A stretch of DNA of 64,000 nt from JAEULH01 sp963746275 (GTDB taxonomy: Bacteria; Pseudomonadota; Alphaproteobacteria; Rhodospirillales; Defluviicoccaceae). The DNA lies in assembly GCA_963746275.1 (NCBI GenBank), contig CAVVAX010000018.1, positions 1-64,000 of the forward strand, in the 5' to 3' direction. Shown in pieces: positions 9,450 to 23,642 of this stretch. Below the pieces are notes generated by a model. That model was not told where the DNA came from. It worked only from the letters and a program-made list of their open reading frames with translations, and searched no databases. The position numbers were made by a program, and so were the translations under genes. Within the stretch, counting starts at the first letter, position 1, and each line of letters begins with the position of its first letter.

Positions 9450-10459
9450 GGCGCGCTCTCCAGCCATGCCGGCACCGGCAGCCCCTTGCCGCGCAGGAAC
9501 GCCGGGTTGTAAAGCTTCGACTGATAGCGGGTGCCGTAGTCGCAGAGAATGGTGACGATGGTGTGCCCGGGCCCCAGCTCGCGGGCGAGATGCATGGCCC
9601 CGGCGACGTTGATGCCGCTGGAGCCGCCGAGGCACAGGCCCTCGTGGCGCAAGAGGTCGAAGACGATCTCGATCGCCTCGGCGTCCTCGGATCTGATAGG
9701 CGTGATCCACCGGCGCGCCCTCGAGGTTGGCGGTGATCCGCCCCTGGCCAATGCCCTCGGTGATGGACTCGCCCTCGGCCTTCAGGGTGCCGTAGCGGTA
9801 GTAGTGGTAGAGCGCTGCACCCATCGGGTCGGCGAGGCCGATCCGCACCTCGGGCTTCCGCTCCTTGAGGTAGCGTTCCGACCCCGGCCAGCGTCCCGCC
9901 GGTGCCGACGGCGCAGACGAAGCCGTCGACCGTCCCGTCGGTCTGCGCGCCAGATCTCCGGGCCGGTGGTGCGGTAGTGGCCGGCGCGGTTGGCGACGTT
10001 GTCGAACTGGTTGGCCCAGATGGCGCCGTGCGGCTCCGCCCTGGCAAGTTCCGCGGCAAGTCGGCCAGAAAGCTTCACGTAGTTGTCCGGGTTCGCGTAC
10101 GGCACCGCTGGCACCTCGCGGACCTCGGCGCCGCAGAGCCGCAGCATGTCCTTCTTTTCCTCGCTCTGGGTCTCGGGGATGACGATCAGCGTGCGGTAGC
10201 CGCGGGCGTTGCCGACCAAAGCCAGGCCGATGCCGGTGTTGCCGGCGGTGCCCTCGACGATCAGCCCGCCCGGCTCGATCACGCCGCGCTCCTCGGCGTC
10301 GAGAACGATCGCCAAGGCTGCCCGGTCCTTCACCGAGCTGCCGGGATTGAGGAACTCGGCCTTGCCGAGGATCTCGCAGCCGGTGAGCTCCGAGGCCTTG
10401 TGCAAGCGGATCAGCGGCGTGTTGCCGATGGCGTCGACGAAACCGCGGCGAATGTCCAT
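9446..10459 (-). CDS. cysK: Cysteine synthase A (three frame breaks)
   Basis: O-acetylserine sulfhydrylase, which makes cysteine from O-acetylserine and sulfide with PLP. The N-terminal part shows IGNTPLIRL and the PLP-lysine segment NPGSSVKDRAAL, followed by EGTAGNTGIGLAL. Further segments continue in other frames: VDGFVCAVGTGGTLAGVG, IGLADPMGAALYHYYRYG and GGSSGINVAGAMHLARELG. The breaks near 9955, 9870 and 9725 are all +1, so the net frame is restored over 338 codons, a normal length. First gene of the cysK-sseA-metC operon. A related cystathionine beta-synthase is possible but there is no CBS domain. Confidence 0.82.
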
Positions 10460-10565
10460 GGAGGCGATGACCAAGCGGGGGCTAGCCGGAGGCAGGGACA
10501 CTACCCGCGGCCCTTCGCCGGATCAAGGAACCGCATCGGCGCAGCGTTTTCGGCGAGAGGCGCGG

Positions 10566-10664
10566 TCAGCCGGCGCCGAGGTTGGCGGCGAGCATCCGGA
10601 CGAGGAGGACGATCCAGACGACGACGCAGGCCATACCGATGGCAAGGATGATCTTCTTGGTCAT
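10566..10664 (-). CDS. Possible small membrane protein (32 aa)
   Basis: A 32-codon frame, too short for usual cut-offs, encodes MTKKIILAIGMACVVVWIVL followed by LVRMLAANLGAG. It has a Lys-Lys start, one predicted membrane helix (residues ~5-22) and a short polar tail. The composition looks like a real single-pass miniprotein. Only a weak AGG lies upstream of the ATG. It is on the same strand as, and about 100 bp upstream of, cysK. I recognise no family; a chance ORF is possible. Confidence 0.4.
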   Translation of the reverse strand: MTKKIILAIGMACVVVWIVLLVRMLAANLGAG

Positions 10665-10683
10665 GGCTGGCCTATCGCGTCAC

Positions 10684-10922
10684 CGGGTGGACCGCCGAGA
10701 CAAGCCTGGACAAGCCCGGCGGTGACGATAAGGCTGTGCAGGTGGAAGGTGTGCCCGGGTCTCTTCAAGGCCATTGCCGCCACGCGTTGCTGCCGCCATG
10801 GCGCGAGCCGCACCGCCACTCATAACGTCAGGGGTAGACGTCCTCTCGACGAGCGCGCCAGGACGGAAGAAGGGAGCCCTTGCCGCAGCACCGCCCGTCA
10901 TGGCCGTACTTGTTACGGCCAT
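10684..10922. repeat. Dispersed hairpin repeats upstream of cysK
   Basis: Two elements of a repeat family lie in the gap between the small ORF and valS. One, at about 10691-10723, has ACCGCCG/CGGCGGT arms around ACAAG loops. The other, at 10900-10922, has perfect ATGGCCGTA/TACGGCCAT arms around CTTGT. The same two-part pattern recurs at 29168-29235, 57172-57192 and 63608-63668. The rest of the 350-bp gap (10665-11016) holds no other recognisable feature. Confidence 0.65.
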
Positions 10923-11016
10923 CCATCCACTATCGAACATCGGTGGGCGACCGGGGCAAGCGCGACGTGGCCCGGCCCTTCACGGCCGCCTCCGTTGAGG
11001 CGCGCACCGCAGCGAC

Positions 11017-13669
<2,653 letters not shown>

Positions 13670-13757
13670 GGCCGCTTTCGCCCGCGCGCAGGCTACGGCG
13701 CGGCTTTCCCAGATGAGGTCCGAAGACGGCCTTGTTAGCGGCTGTGCCGGCGGACGG

Positions 13758-14348
13758 TCAATCCTCCAGGCGTTCCGCCCGGTTGACCATCAGGTCGATC
13801 TCTTTCTTGACCAGCCGCTCGATCAGGTAGGGCAGGTTGCGGTCCAGCCATTCCTTGAGCAGCGGCCGCAGCATCTCCCGCACCAAGCCTTCGATGGTCA
13901 TGTCCCGGCCGCCGACGCCGATGTCGCGGCGGTCGAGGATCGCCTTGGCGAGCTGCGACAGCACGTCGCTGGAAGCGGCCGAGGTCGACTGCGACAGGAC
14001 CTGGCGTTCCGGAGGCAGGCGCATATCCGGGGTCAGGTGGAAGACGTTGCTGGGGGCGAGGTCGGCGTCCTCTTTCTCGGCCAGGGCGTAGTCCTCGCGG
14101 CCCTTCGCTCGCCCGGTGCGTACGGGCGCGGGCTCCGGCCGGGGAGAAGCCTCGACGGCCGCGGCCTTGCTGTCCTGGCCGGAGTTCATCACCGCCGAGT
14201 TGGCGAGGTCGCCAAAATCCTCGTCATCGCCACTGTCGGTGCTTTCGCCGTCCTCCGACAGGATCCGGCGGATCGACGAGAGAATGTCCTCCATGGAGGG
14301 CTCTTGCCCCGGCAACCGGGCGGCATCGTCGACGTCGTTCATGGACAT
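13758..14348 (-). CDS. popZ: Polar organizing protein PopZ (DUF2497)
   Basis: About 196 residues. The N-terminal helix EPSMEDILSSIRRILSEDGE, the acidic/proline-rich disordered middle, and the C-terminal hydrophobic-helical oligomerisation domain (MTIEGLVREMLRPLLKEWLD... to RAERLED) are the PopZ/DUF2497 signature. In Caulobacter PopZ forms polar networks that anchor the centromere protein ParB and recruit signalling proteins. It lies directly upstream of valS, the usual order. The start is uncertain: ATG 14348 or ATG 14342 are the natural candidates, and a TTG at 14372 also fits. No strong ribosome-binding site is visible. Confidence 0.88.
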   Translation of the reverse strand: MSMNDVDDAARLPGQEPSMEDILSSIRRILSEDGESTDSGDDEDFGDLANSAVMNSGQDSKAAAVEASPRPEPAPVRTGRAKGREDYALAEKEDADLAPSNVFHLTPDMRLPPERQVLSQSTSAASSDVLSQLAKAILDRRDIGVGGRDMTIEGLVREMLRPLLKEWLDRNLPYLIERLVKKEIDLMVNRAERLED

Positions 14349-14432
14349 TTCATTCGGGTTGCAGTTGGCCAACGCTCCACACTAGCGGAAACGGGCCAAC
14401 CGCGCCACCGTTTGCCGTCGCTGGTAGTTTCT

Positions 14433-15062
14433 CTACCCCGCCGCGTCAGGATAGCCCTTCGAGCGCCAACGACGTGGCGGCGAGGCGCCACCATCAAGCA
14501 GGCCGGTTTCTGCCCCCCAGGCGTCCCACCCCGGCCGCGAGTTGCGGGCAAACATCTCCAGGTAGGGACCTTCGCAAAGGGCTTCGATATGGCCGTAGAT
14601 CTCGTCTGGCTTACGCGAATGCTCGCGGCGCGGGGACACCACGAGCTTGCGGACATCGGCTGATCGGCGCTTGGGATGGCCGCGCGTCGCGAGGAGGCAT
14701 TGCTCCGGGTTGGCGCGCGTCCAGAAGCCGAGGCCGGTGAAAAAACGCGCTTGCGCGGATGGGGTCTTGCCGTTCCCCTTGTTGAGCTTCGCCCAGTAAA
14801 AGCCAACCGTCTTGTAGGTAAACCCCCAGGCCCGGATCACCTCAAACGCCGTCTCGAGCAACGGGTCAGTGACCCACATTAGCAGCACGCAGTCGGCTGC
14901 TGCCCAGTCAGCCACCGGCAGGGTCTTTATGTCTCCCAGGGCCATGCAGTTGTAGTGCGCCTCAGGGCTGCGCCCCTTGCCCTTGCGGGAATACGTTGCG
15001 AACGTCCATGGCGGATCGGCGTATATTACCTGGTAGTGCCTAGGTTGCGGCGAGGAGGTCAT
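14433..15062 (-). CDS. MT-A70 family adenine-N6 methyltransferase
   Basis: A 209-residue SAM-dependent methyltransferase of the MT-A70 class, with catalytic DPPW at residues 16-19 (VIYADPPWTF) and LLMWVTDPLLETAFEVIRAW downstream. The C-terminal part (KPDEIYGHIEALCEGPYLEMF) is also typical; bacterial and phage members methylate adenine in DNA. No restriction enzyme or phage gene is nearby, so it is an orphan gene placed between popZ and tolC, genes usually close together. That suggests acquisition. An in-frame TGA directly precedes the ATG, fixing the 5' limit; only a weak GGGACAG serves as a ribosome-binding site. Target sequence unknown. Confidence 0.85.
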   Translation of the reverse strand: MTSSPQPRHYQVIYADPPWTFATYSRKGKGRSPEAHYNCMALGDIKTLPVADWAAADCVLLMWVTDPLLETAFEVIRAWGFTYKTVGFYWAKLNKGNGKTPSAQARFFTGLGFWTRANPEQCLLATRGHPKRRSADVRKLVVSPRREHSRKPDEIYGHIEALCEGPYLEMFARNSRPGWDAWGAETGLLDGGASPPRRWRSKGYPDAAG

Positions 15063-15184
15063 TCAGTCTGTCCCGAAAGTAGCCGTTCACCGTTTCCACG
15101 GCGTCCGCTATCGGTGCGCCGCCCGAGTTGGCGGGAGAGGCCGAGGTGAGGCCTGTCCGCGTTCTGGACCGACGGCGTGCCTAG

Positions 15185-16591
15185 CTACCGGCTCCGCGGG
15201 AAGTTGTCTTCGCGCAGGCCGCCAACGCTGTCGCTGCCGAACCAGCGATTGCGCACGTCTTCGTAGTGCACGGACGGATCATAGTACGGCACCGGCAGCA
15301 CCAGCTCGCGGGCGCTGAGTTCGCCGACGGCGGTCTTCAGGTCAAAGGTCGCAACGATCTCGTCGCGCTGGGCGCCGACGAGATCGACCTGGGAATCGAC
15401 CAGCTCCTGCTCAGCATCGAGGACATCGAGCACCGTCCTGGCACCCACCTCGGCCTCGCGCTGAACGCCCTCCAGCGCAACCTCGTTGGCCTGCACCGCC
15501 TTGCGGAACGACATCAGCGCCGCCCGCGCCGTCTGCAGGTTGTTCCAGGCACTGGTCGCGGCCTCGATCGCGTCGAGGCGCCGCTGGTCGAGGATGCGGC
15601 GGTTCTCGACGACGTTCTGCTTCGACTGGCGCAGCCGCGAGTCGACGGCGCCTGCCTGGTACAGCGGCACGTCCAGGTTCACTACGGCCTCCAGCGAATC
15701 GGTCCGCGCGTCCTCGAAGGCGGCCTCGTCATCGCGCTGCGCGGTGCCCTGCAGGCTCAGGGTCGGCAGGCCCTCGCCGCGAACCTGGTCGACGGCATCG
15801 AGAGAGGCGCGTTCGGTGAACTCCGCTTCGAGGATGTCCGGGTTCTGCCGCTTCGCCGTGGTGATCGCCTGATCGAGGGTGTTCGGCAGATCGCGCGGAA
15901 TGGCGGGCTGGGCCAGCAGGCCGGGCGCTTGGCCGACGACGTTGCGGTAGGTGGCGCGCGAGCGCTCCAGCGAGCCTTCCGCGCCGACGCGGGCCGCCGT
16001 CGCGCCGGCAAGGCGGGCCTCCGCCTGGAACACGTCGGTCCGTGTCACCTCACCAACCTGAAAGCGGTCGCGCGTCGCCTCCAGCTGCCGCGCCAGCCGC
16101 TGCTCGTTGCGGATCTGCAGGTCGAGGACCGCCTGGTCGCGGTAGACGTCGATGTAGGCCGTGACCGCGCTCAGCAGCACCTGCTGCTCGACCGAGTCGA
16201 GGCGCGAGCGCCCGGCGCGCACGGCGTTCTCCGCGGCGCGGGTCTCGGCGACGGTCCGGCCGCCGCGGAACAGCGGCTGGGTGACCTGGGCGCCGTAGGT
16301 CCTGGGCGTCAGGTTCTGCCGGCCGCCGCCACCGAACGTGGTCAGCCTGTTGCTGTCGGTCGTCCGCTTGCCGACGCCACCGAACGCGTCGAGGGTCGGC
16401 CGCCAGTTCGAGAGCGCCTGCGGCACCCGTTCATCGGTGGCGCGCAGCGCCGCCCGCTCGGCGGCCAACGTCGGGTTGTTCAGGTAGGCCTGCGACAGGG
16501 CCTCTTCCAGCGTCTGGGCATGGGCCGCCGGAAGCCACAGCACCGCTGCAAGCGACACGCTCAACAAACAGGCGAAGCGGAGGCGCATCAA
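15185..16591 (-). CDS. tolC: TolC family outer-membrane efflux protein
   Basis: A 468-residue outer-membrane channel protein for type I secretion or drug efflux. A Sec signal peptide ends at about residue 25 (LWLPAAHA). The repeated TolC helices are visible (SQAYLNNPTLAAERAALRAT; RFQVGEVTRTDVFQAEARL; and VGARTVLDVLDAEQELVDSQ in the second half). The C-terminal tail ends in a short region after LPVPYYDPSVHY, as in alphaproteobacterial TolC. It is 112 bp downstream of a pcm-like gene on the same strand, a common pairing. The frame is intact. Confidence 0.9.
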   Translation of the reverse strand: MMRLRFACLLSVSLAAVLWLPAAHAQTLEEALSQAYLNNPTLAAERAALRATDERVPQALSNWRPTLDAFGGVGKRTTDSNRLTTFGGGGRQNLTPRTYGAQVTQPLFRGGRTVAETRAAENAVRAGRSRLDSVEQQVLLSAVTAYIDVYRDQAVLDLQIRNEQRLARQLEATRDRFQVGEVTRTDVFQAEARLAGATAARVGAEGSLERSRATYRNVVGQAPGLLAQPAIPRDLPNTLDQAITTAKRQNPDILEAEFTERASLDAVDQVRGEGLPTLSLQGTAQRDDEAAFEDARTDSLEAVVNLDVPLYQAGAVDSRLRQSKQNVVENRRILDQRRLDAIEAATSAWNNLQTARAALMSFRKAVQANEVALEGVQREAEVGARTVLDVLDAEQELVDSQVDLVGAQRDEIVATFDLKTAVGELSARELVLPVPYYDPSVHYEDVRNRWFGSDSVGGLREDNFPRSR

Positions 16592-16703
16592 GCCGTCCCG
16601 TCATCCCCCCGAGGACCGCGAGCCGGCGCGCCCGGCTCGTTCCGATCCACATTCTGCCCGCGGCCGGCCGGCCGGTGGCTGGTGCGCTGTCCGTGCTTTG
16701 GCG

Positions 16704-17366
16704 TCAGAACGTGAAGCTTTCCTGCGGCTCGAAGCCCGGAATGAACGGTATGCCGGCGTCGAAGACCTCGCGGCAGGACACCGTGCCGGCGGCCTTGATG
16801 AAGAGGGTTCCGCGGCCGGTGTCGCGCGTGCCCTTGCGGGTGACGGCGACCATCCGGCCGTTCTCGGCGAGCTGTGCGGCGACTGCGTCGGGCACCGCCG
16901 TCACCGCGCCGCCGAAGATGATGACGTCGTAGGGCGCCTGCTTGGCGTAGCCTTCGCTCAAGGGTCCCTCGACCACCGCGACCGTGTTCATGCCGAGATC
17001 GGCGAGAACGGTGCCGGCCTGCGCCGCAAGCTCCGGGTCGTCCTCGAGGACGACGACGGCGCTAGCCATGGAGGCGGCCAGAGCCGCCAGGTAGCCCGTG
17101 CCGCAGCCGACCGTGAGGACCACGTCGTCGCTGCGGATCTGGGCCGTCTGCAACAGCAGCGCCGCGACCAGCGGCTCGATGAGGAAGCGGCGGTTGCCAA
17201 GCGGGATGTCCTCGTCGGCGTAGGCAATGCCGCGCAGCCGCTCGGGCAGGAACAGCTCGCGCGGCAGCTCGCTCATGGCGCCGACCACCAGCGAATCGCG
17301 CACCCGGTTCGTGCGGATCTGGTTCTCCACCATGGTGCGCCGGGCGGCGGCGTAATTCATCGGCAT
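16704..17366 (-). CDS. Protein-L-isoaspartate O-methyltransferase-like protein
   Basis: A SAM-dependent methyltransferase of the PCMT family, about 220 residues. MVENQIRTNRVRD at the start and the SAM loop VLTVGCGTGYLAALAA are typical; YDVIIFGGAVTAVPDAVAAQL follows as motif II/III. Family members methylate isoaspartyl residues for repair, but this tolC-linked subgroup may differ in substrate. I choose ATG 17366 or the ATG two codons later over the longer frame, because the upstream residues are not family-like. It probably precedes tolC in one transcript. Confidence 0.75.
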   Translation of the reverse strand: MPMNYAAARRTMVENQIRTNRVRDSLVVGAMSELPRELFLPERLRGIAYADEDIPLGNRRFLIEPLVAALLLQTAQIRSDDVVLTVGCGTGYLAALAASMASAVVVLEDDPELAAQAGTVLADLGMNTVAVVEGPLSEGYAKQAPYDVIIFGGAVTAVPDAVAAQLAENGRMVAVTRKGTRDTGRGTLFIKAAGTVSCREVFDAGIPFIPGFEPQESFTF

Positions 17367-17464
17367 GGGTCCGGCTGTCGTCTTGGGGGCGCAGGCCGGC
17401 GGCAACCGCCGCTGTCCTGCAAGTCGCCGGTTTTATATGAGTTTGTCGGCCGGGACACAACGGC

Positions 17465-19174
<1,710 letters not shown>

Positions 19175-19251
19175 CTCTTTTCCCCGTTTGCGGATAATGC
19201 TTTAATTGCGCTCCCTCCGCGCCGCCTCAACCGCTGGATCATCAGTCCATC

Positions 19252-21932
19252 GTGAGCATCCGCAATCTCGAGTCCCTGTTCAATCCCTCGTCCGTTGCCC
19301 TGATCGGCGCCAGCAAGCGCGCCGGGTCCATCGGCGCGGTCGTCGCCCGCAACCTGTTCCACTCCGGGTTCCAGGGGCCGGTCATGCCGGTCAACCCCAA
19401 TCACAAGGCGATCGAGGGGGTGCTGACCTACCCGGACGTCGCCTCGTTGCCGATCGTCCCCGAACTGGCGGTGATCGCGACCCCGCCGCCGGCGGTCCCG
19501 GGGCTGATCGCGGCGCTGGCCGCCCGCGGCACCAAGGCCGCCGTCGTCATCACCGCCGGTTTCGGCGAGGGCGGCGATGTCGTCGGCCACGCGCTGGCGC
19601 AAGAGATGCTGGCCGCGGCCAAGCCGGCGACGCTGCGCATCGTCGGGCCCAACTGCATCGGCGTGCTGGCGCCCCGCTCCGGGCTCAACGCCAGCTTCGC
19701 CCACATCCAGCCGAAGGCCGGCCACCTCGCCTTCGTCGCCCAGTCGGGCGCGATCGTCACCACCGTGCTCGACTGGGCCACGGCGCGGTCCATCGGCTTC
19801 TCCCACTTCGCCTCGCTCGGCGACATGGCCGACGTCGACTTCGGCGACCTCCTCGACTACCTCGCTGGCGAGGTCGAGGTCCGCGGCATCCTGCTCTACA
19901 TCGAGGCCATCACCCACGCACGGAAGTTCATGTCGGCGGCGCGGGCGGCGGCCCGCCTGAAGCCGGTGATCGTCATCAAGTCGGGACGCTCTCCCGCCGC
20001 GGCCAAGGCGGTCGCTTCGCACACCGGCGCCATGGCCGGCAGCGACGCCGTCTACGACGCCGCCTTCCGCCGCGCCGGCATGCTCCGGGTCCACGACATC
20101 GGCGGCCTGTTCGGCGCGGTCGAGACCATGGGCCTGGGGCTGAAGGTCAAGGGCGACCGGCTCGCCATCCTGACCAACGGCGGCGGCATCGGGGTCATGG
20201 CGACGGACGCGCTGATGGACTACGGCGGCCAGCTCGCCGAGCTCTCGGCCGAGACCATCCGCGCGCTCGACGCGGTCCTGCCGCCGACCTGGTCGCGGAG
20301 CAACCCGGTGGACATCATCGGCGACGCGCCGGGCGAGCGCTACGCCAAGGCGCTCGCGGTGCTGCTCGAGGATCCGAATGCCGACGCGATCCTGGTGCTG
20401 AACTGCCCCACCGCCATCGCCTCGGGGAGCGATGCCGCCGAGGTCGGTGATCGCCACCGTCGGCGGCAAGCGCCACTCGGTGCTGACGAGCTGGCTCGGC
20501 GAGGACGGCGGCGGCGGAGGCCAGGCGACTGTTCGCCGAGAACCACATCCCGACGTACTTCACCCCCGAGCGTGCGGTGCGGGCCTTCATCGACATCGTC
20601 AACTACCGCCGCAACCAGACGGCCCTGACCGAGACGCCGCCATCGATCCCGGAGGATTTCGTCCCGGACACGGCGGCGGCGCGGGCAATCATCCGCAGTG
20701 CTCTCGCCGACGGTCGGGAGTGGCTGAGCGAGGTCGAGGCCAAGGCGGTGCTCGAGGCCTACGCGATCCCGGTGGTGCCGACGCGCGCCGTTGCCGATCC
20801 GGCCGCGGCCGCGGCCATGGCAGAAACATTGGGCTTCCCGGCGGCGCTGAAGATCCTGTCGAAGGAGATCACCCACAAGTCGGATGTCGGCGGCGTAGCC
20901 CTCGACCTGCCCACGGCGGATGCCGTTCGCGCCGCGGCTGAAGCCATGCTCCAGCGCATCGCCGAGCGGGTCGGTCCGGTCGCGATCGACGGCTTCGCCA
21001 TCCAGCCGATGATCCAGCGGCCAAACGCCTTCGAGCTCATCGTCGGCGCCAGCGAGGACCCGCAGTTCGGCCCGGTGATCCTGTTCGGCCATGGCGGCAC
21101 GGCCGCCGAGATCCGGGGCGACACCGCCCTGGCGCTGCCGCCGCTCAACATGCACCTCGCCCGCGAGGCCATCGCCCGCACCAACGTCTACAAGCTGCTG
21201 CTCGGCTTCCGCGGCCGGCCGCGGGTGGCGCTGGACGACGTGGCGCTTGCCCTGATCAAGATCTCGCAGCTCGTCATCGACTTCGCCGAGGTGGTCGAGC
21301 TCGACATCAACCCGCTGCTCGCCGACGAGAACGGGGTCATCGCGCTGGATGCCCGCATCCGGGTCCGCGAAGCCACCACCGCCCCGGCAAAGAGGCTCGC
21401 CATCCGCCCGTATCCGAAGGAGCTGGAAGAAGAGATCAAGCTTCCCGACGGCCGGACCTTCTTCCTCCGTCCGGTGCGCCCCGAGGACGAGCCGGCCTTC
21501 CAGCGGCTGTTCGCCCGGCTCTCGCCGGAGGACATCCGCATGCGCTTCTTCGCGCCGAAGAAGGCCCTGACCCATCCGCTGGCGGCCCGCCTCACCCAGA
21601 TCGATTACGACCGGGAGATGGCGCTGGTCCTCGCCGAGGCCGGCGTGCCCGGCAAGAGCGAGGTCTACGGCGCGGTCCACCTCTCCGCCGATCCCGACGG
21701 CGAGAAAGCGGAGTACGCGATCATGCTGCGCAGCGACCTGGTGGGCCTCGGCCTCGGCCCGCTCTTGATGCGGCGGATCATCGATTATGCCCGCAGCCGC
21801 GGCATCAAGGAGATCTTCGGCGACGTGCTGCGCGAGAACCGGCCGATGCTGAAGGTCTGTGAGCTCTTCCGCTTCAGCCGGAAGACGAAGATGGACGAGC
21901 CGGGGGTGGTCGAGGTCCACCTGCCGCTGTGA
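19252..21932 (+). CDS. ADP-forming acyl-CoA ligase/GNAT fusion, Pat-like protein lysine acetyltransferase (two frame breaks)
   Basis: About 893 residues, in order: CoA-binding domain (SSVALIGASKRAGSIGAVV), succinyl-CoA ligase-like domain (GPNCIGVLAPRSG; SHTGAMAGSDAVYD), ATP-grasp domain (ALKILSKEITHKSDVGGVAL) and a C-terminal GNAT domain (YAIMLRSDLVGLGLGPLLMR). This is the architecture of Pat/YfiQ, in which the ligase part is regulatory and GNAT acetylates AMP-forming acyl-CoA synthetases. The frame changes near 20430 and 20520, both +1. The GTG start at 19252 gives MSIRNLESLFNPSSVAL. It is divergent from an Acs-like gene whose PxxxxGK motif is the usual target. A catalytic ADP-forming acetate-CoA ligase is the alternative. 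Confidence 0.85.
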
Positions 21933-21949
21933 GCGCGCCCGCTGCCCGG

Positions 21950-22090
21950 TCAGTCGCGCGGCACCAGGTCGACGGGCTTCAGCCCGCGCGGCTGCGGTAG
22001 GGGCGTGAAGCGGACCCGCCGGCCCTCGCTCAGCGTCGCCATGCCCGAGCGCTCCACCTCGGTGATGTGAACGAACGCGTCTCCTTCACT
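21950..22090 (-). pseudogene. Cold-shock-domain fragment (C-terminal half)
   Basis: The minus strand encodes GDAFVHITEVERSGMATLSE followed by GRRVRFTPLPQPRGLKPVDL, matching the second half of a cold-shock domain (xVFVHIsxvErsGm...eGxxV). The expected N-terminal strand segment with KGYGFI is absent; upstream lies a copy of a dispersed intergenic repeat (22125-22160). It is either a remnant cut by repeat insertion or a gene with a further frame break. No start can be assigned. Confidence 0.5.
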
Positions 22091-22124
22091 TCGCTGGCGG
22101 TCGCGGTGACGATGATGTACCCGG

Positions 22125-22235
22125 CGCGAAGTCGCAGGCGTAGCCCGCCGCATGAGGTGGTAGTGCGCGCCCATCCGGCAGGTTACGCTTCGCTAACCTG
22201 CCCTAAGCCTTCGTCGGCTTCGCGTCCTCGCGATG
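22125..22235. repeat. Dispersed repeat plus hairpin
   Basis: The block at 22125-22160 (CGCAGGCGTAGCCCGCCGCA) resembles those at 37692-37728 and 57063-57097. It is followed by a perfect hairpin at 22177-22202 (GGCAGGTTA/TAACCTGCC) and by CTTCGTCGGCTTCGCGTCCT, a low-complexity palindromic run. These fill the gap between the cold-shock fragment and the CoA-transferase. Confidence 0.55.
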
Positions 22236-22273
22236 ACAAGGTCCCAGAGTGGGGTGGCCAGGGCCAAGGCGCT

Positions 22274-23525
22274 CTAGATCACCCCCTCCGCGCGAAGGGC
22301 CGCGCACCGTCGGCGGCGAGGCCGAGCCATTCGCCCAGCACCTCGTCGGTGTGCTGGCCGAGCAGGGGCGGCGGACGCCGGTAGCTGACCGGCGAGGCCG
22401 ACAGCTTCAGCGGATTGCCGATCAGGTCCACGTTGCCGCCGCCCGCCGCTGGATGCGGCATGGCGACGCGCATGCCGCGGGAAAGCACCTGCGGGTCGGC
22501 GAACACCTGGCCGATGTCGTTGACGGGGCCGCAGGGGACGCCCCGCCTCGGTGAGGGCCGCGAGCCAGTGGCCTCGCGTCTTCGCCCGCACCAAGGCCTC
22601 CAGGATCGGGACCAGCCGCTCCCGGTTGCGCACCCGGGCGGCGTTGGTGGCGTAGTCCGCCTCGTCGGCCAGACGCCGGCATCCCGACGCAGGCGGCGAG
22701 CCGGCGAAACTGGCCGTCGTTGCCGACGGCGATGATGACGTAGCCGTCGGAGGCCGCGAACACCTGGTAGGGCACGATGTTCGGATGGGCGTTGCCCAGC
22801 CGGCGCGGCGGCGTGCCCGAGACGAGGTAGTTCATGCCCTGGTTGACCAGCCAGGCCACCTGGGTGTCGAGCAGGCCGAGGTCGATGTGCTGGCCCTGCC
22901 CGCTCTCGTCGCGGTGGCGGAGTGCTGCGAGGATGGCGACGGCAGCGTAGAGGCCGCAGACGACGTCGGCAACCGCCACACCCACCTTCATCGGCTCGCC
23001 CTCCGGCTCGCCCCCCGGCTCGCCCTCGCGTTGCCCGGTGATGCTCATCACCCCGCCCATGCCCTGGACCATGAAGTCGTAGCCCGGTTGCGCGGCATAG
23101 GGCCCGGTCTGGCCGAAGCCGGAGATCGAGCAGTAGACGAGGCGCGGCAGCGATGGGGCGAGGTCGGTGTAGGCGAGGCCGAAGCGGGCCATGTCGCCGA
23201 CCTTGAAATTCTCGATCAGGACGTCGGCGCGGGCGGCAAGCTCGCGCACCAGCGCCTGTCCTTTCTCCTTGCCCAGGTCGATCGTCAATGAGCGCTTGTT
23301 ACGATTACAGCTCAGGAAGTAGGCGCTTTCGCTGCTGTCTTGGCCATCCGCGTCCTTCAGGTACGGCGGTCCCCAGGCGCGGGTGTCGTCGCCGGCTCCG
23401 GGCCGCTCGACCTTGACCACATCCGCCCCGAGGTCCCCAAGAAGCTGGGTCGCCACCGGCCCGGCCAGCACCCGGCTGAGGTCCAGCACCCTGATGCCCA
23501 CGAGCGGGCCGTCCGCATCCGTCAT
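22274..23525 (-). CDS. CaiB/BaiF family (class III) CoA-transferase (two frame breaks)
   Basis: About 416 residues. The N-terminus (VGIRVLDLSRVLAGPVATQL...GADVVKVERPG) and CNRNKRSLTIDLGKEKGQAL are diagnostic. The catalytic aspartate lies in PGYDFMVQGMGGVMSITG, and the second part (VPYQVFAASDGYVIIAVGND) is also typical. The C-terminal section continues in two further frames: NRERLVPILEALVRAKTRGH, then VFADPQVLSRGMRVAMPHPA. Breaks lie near 22670 and 22540, both +1. It moves CoA between carboxylic acids; the acid pair cannot be named from sequence. It is divergent from an MFS transporter, which may carry the acid. Confidence 0.83.
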
Positions 23526-23642
23526 CCTTCGCTCCGTATCGTTCCGCAGGGCCGCGCCGGGTCTGCGCCGCCGGCTGGTCAGCATCGATCCCATGTGCGG
23601 GACCGGCAACGGCTTTTCGCCGGGCGGCGGCGAGGCTTGCCG

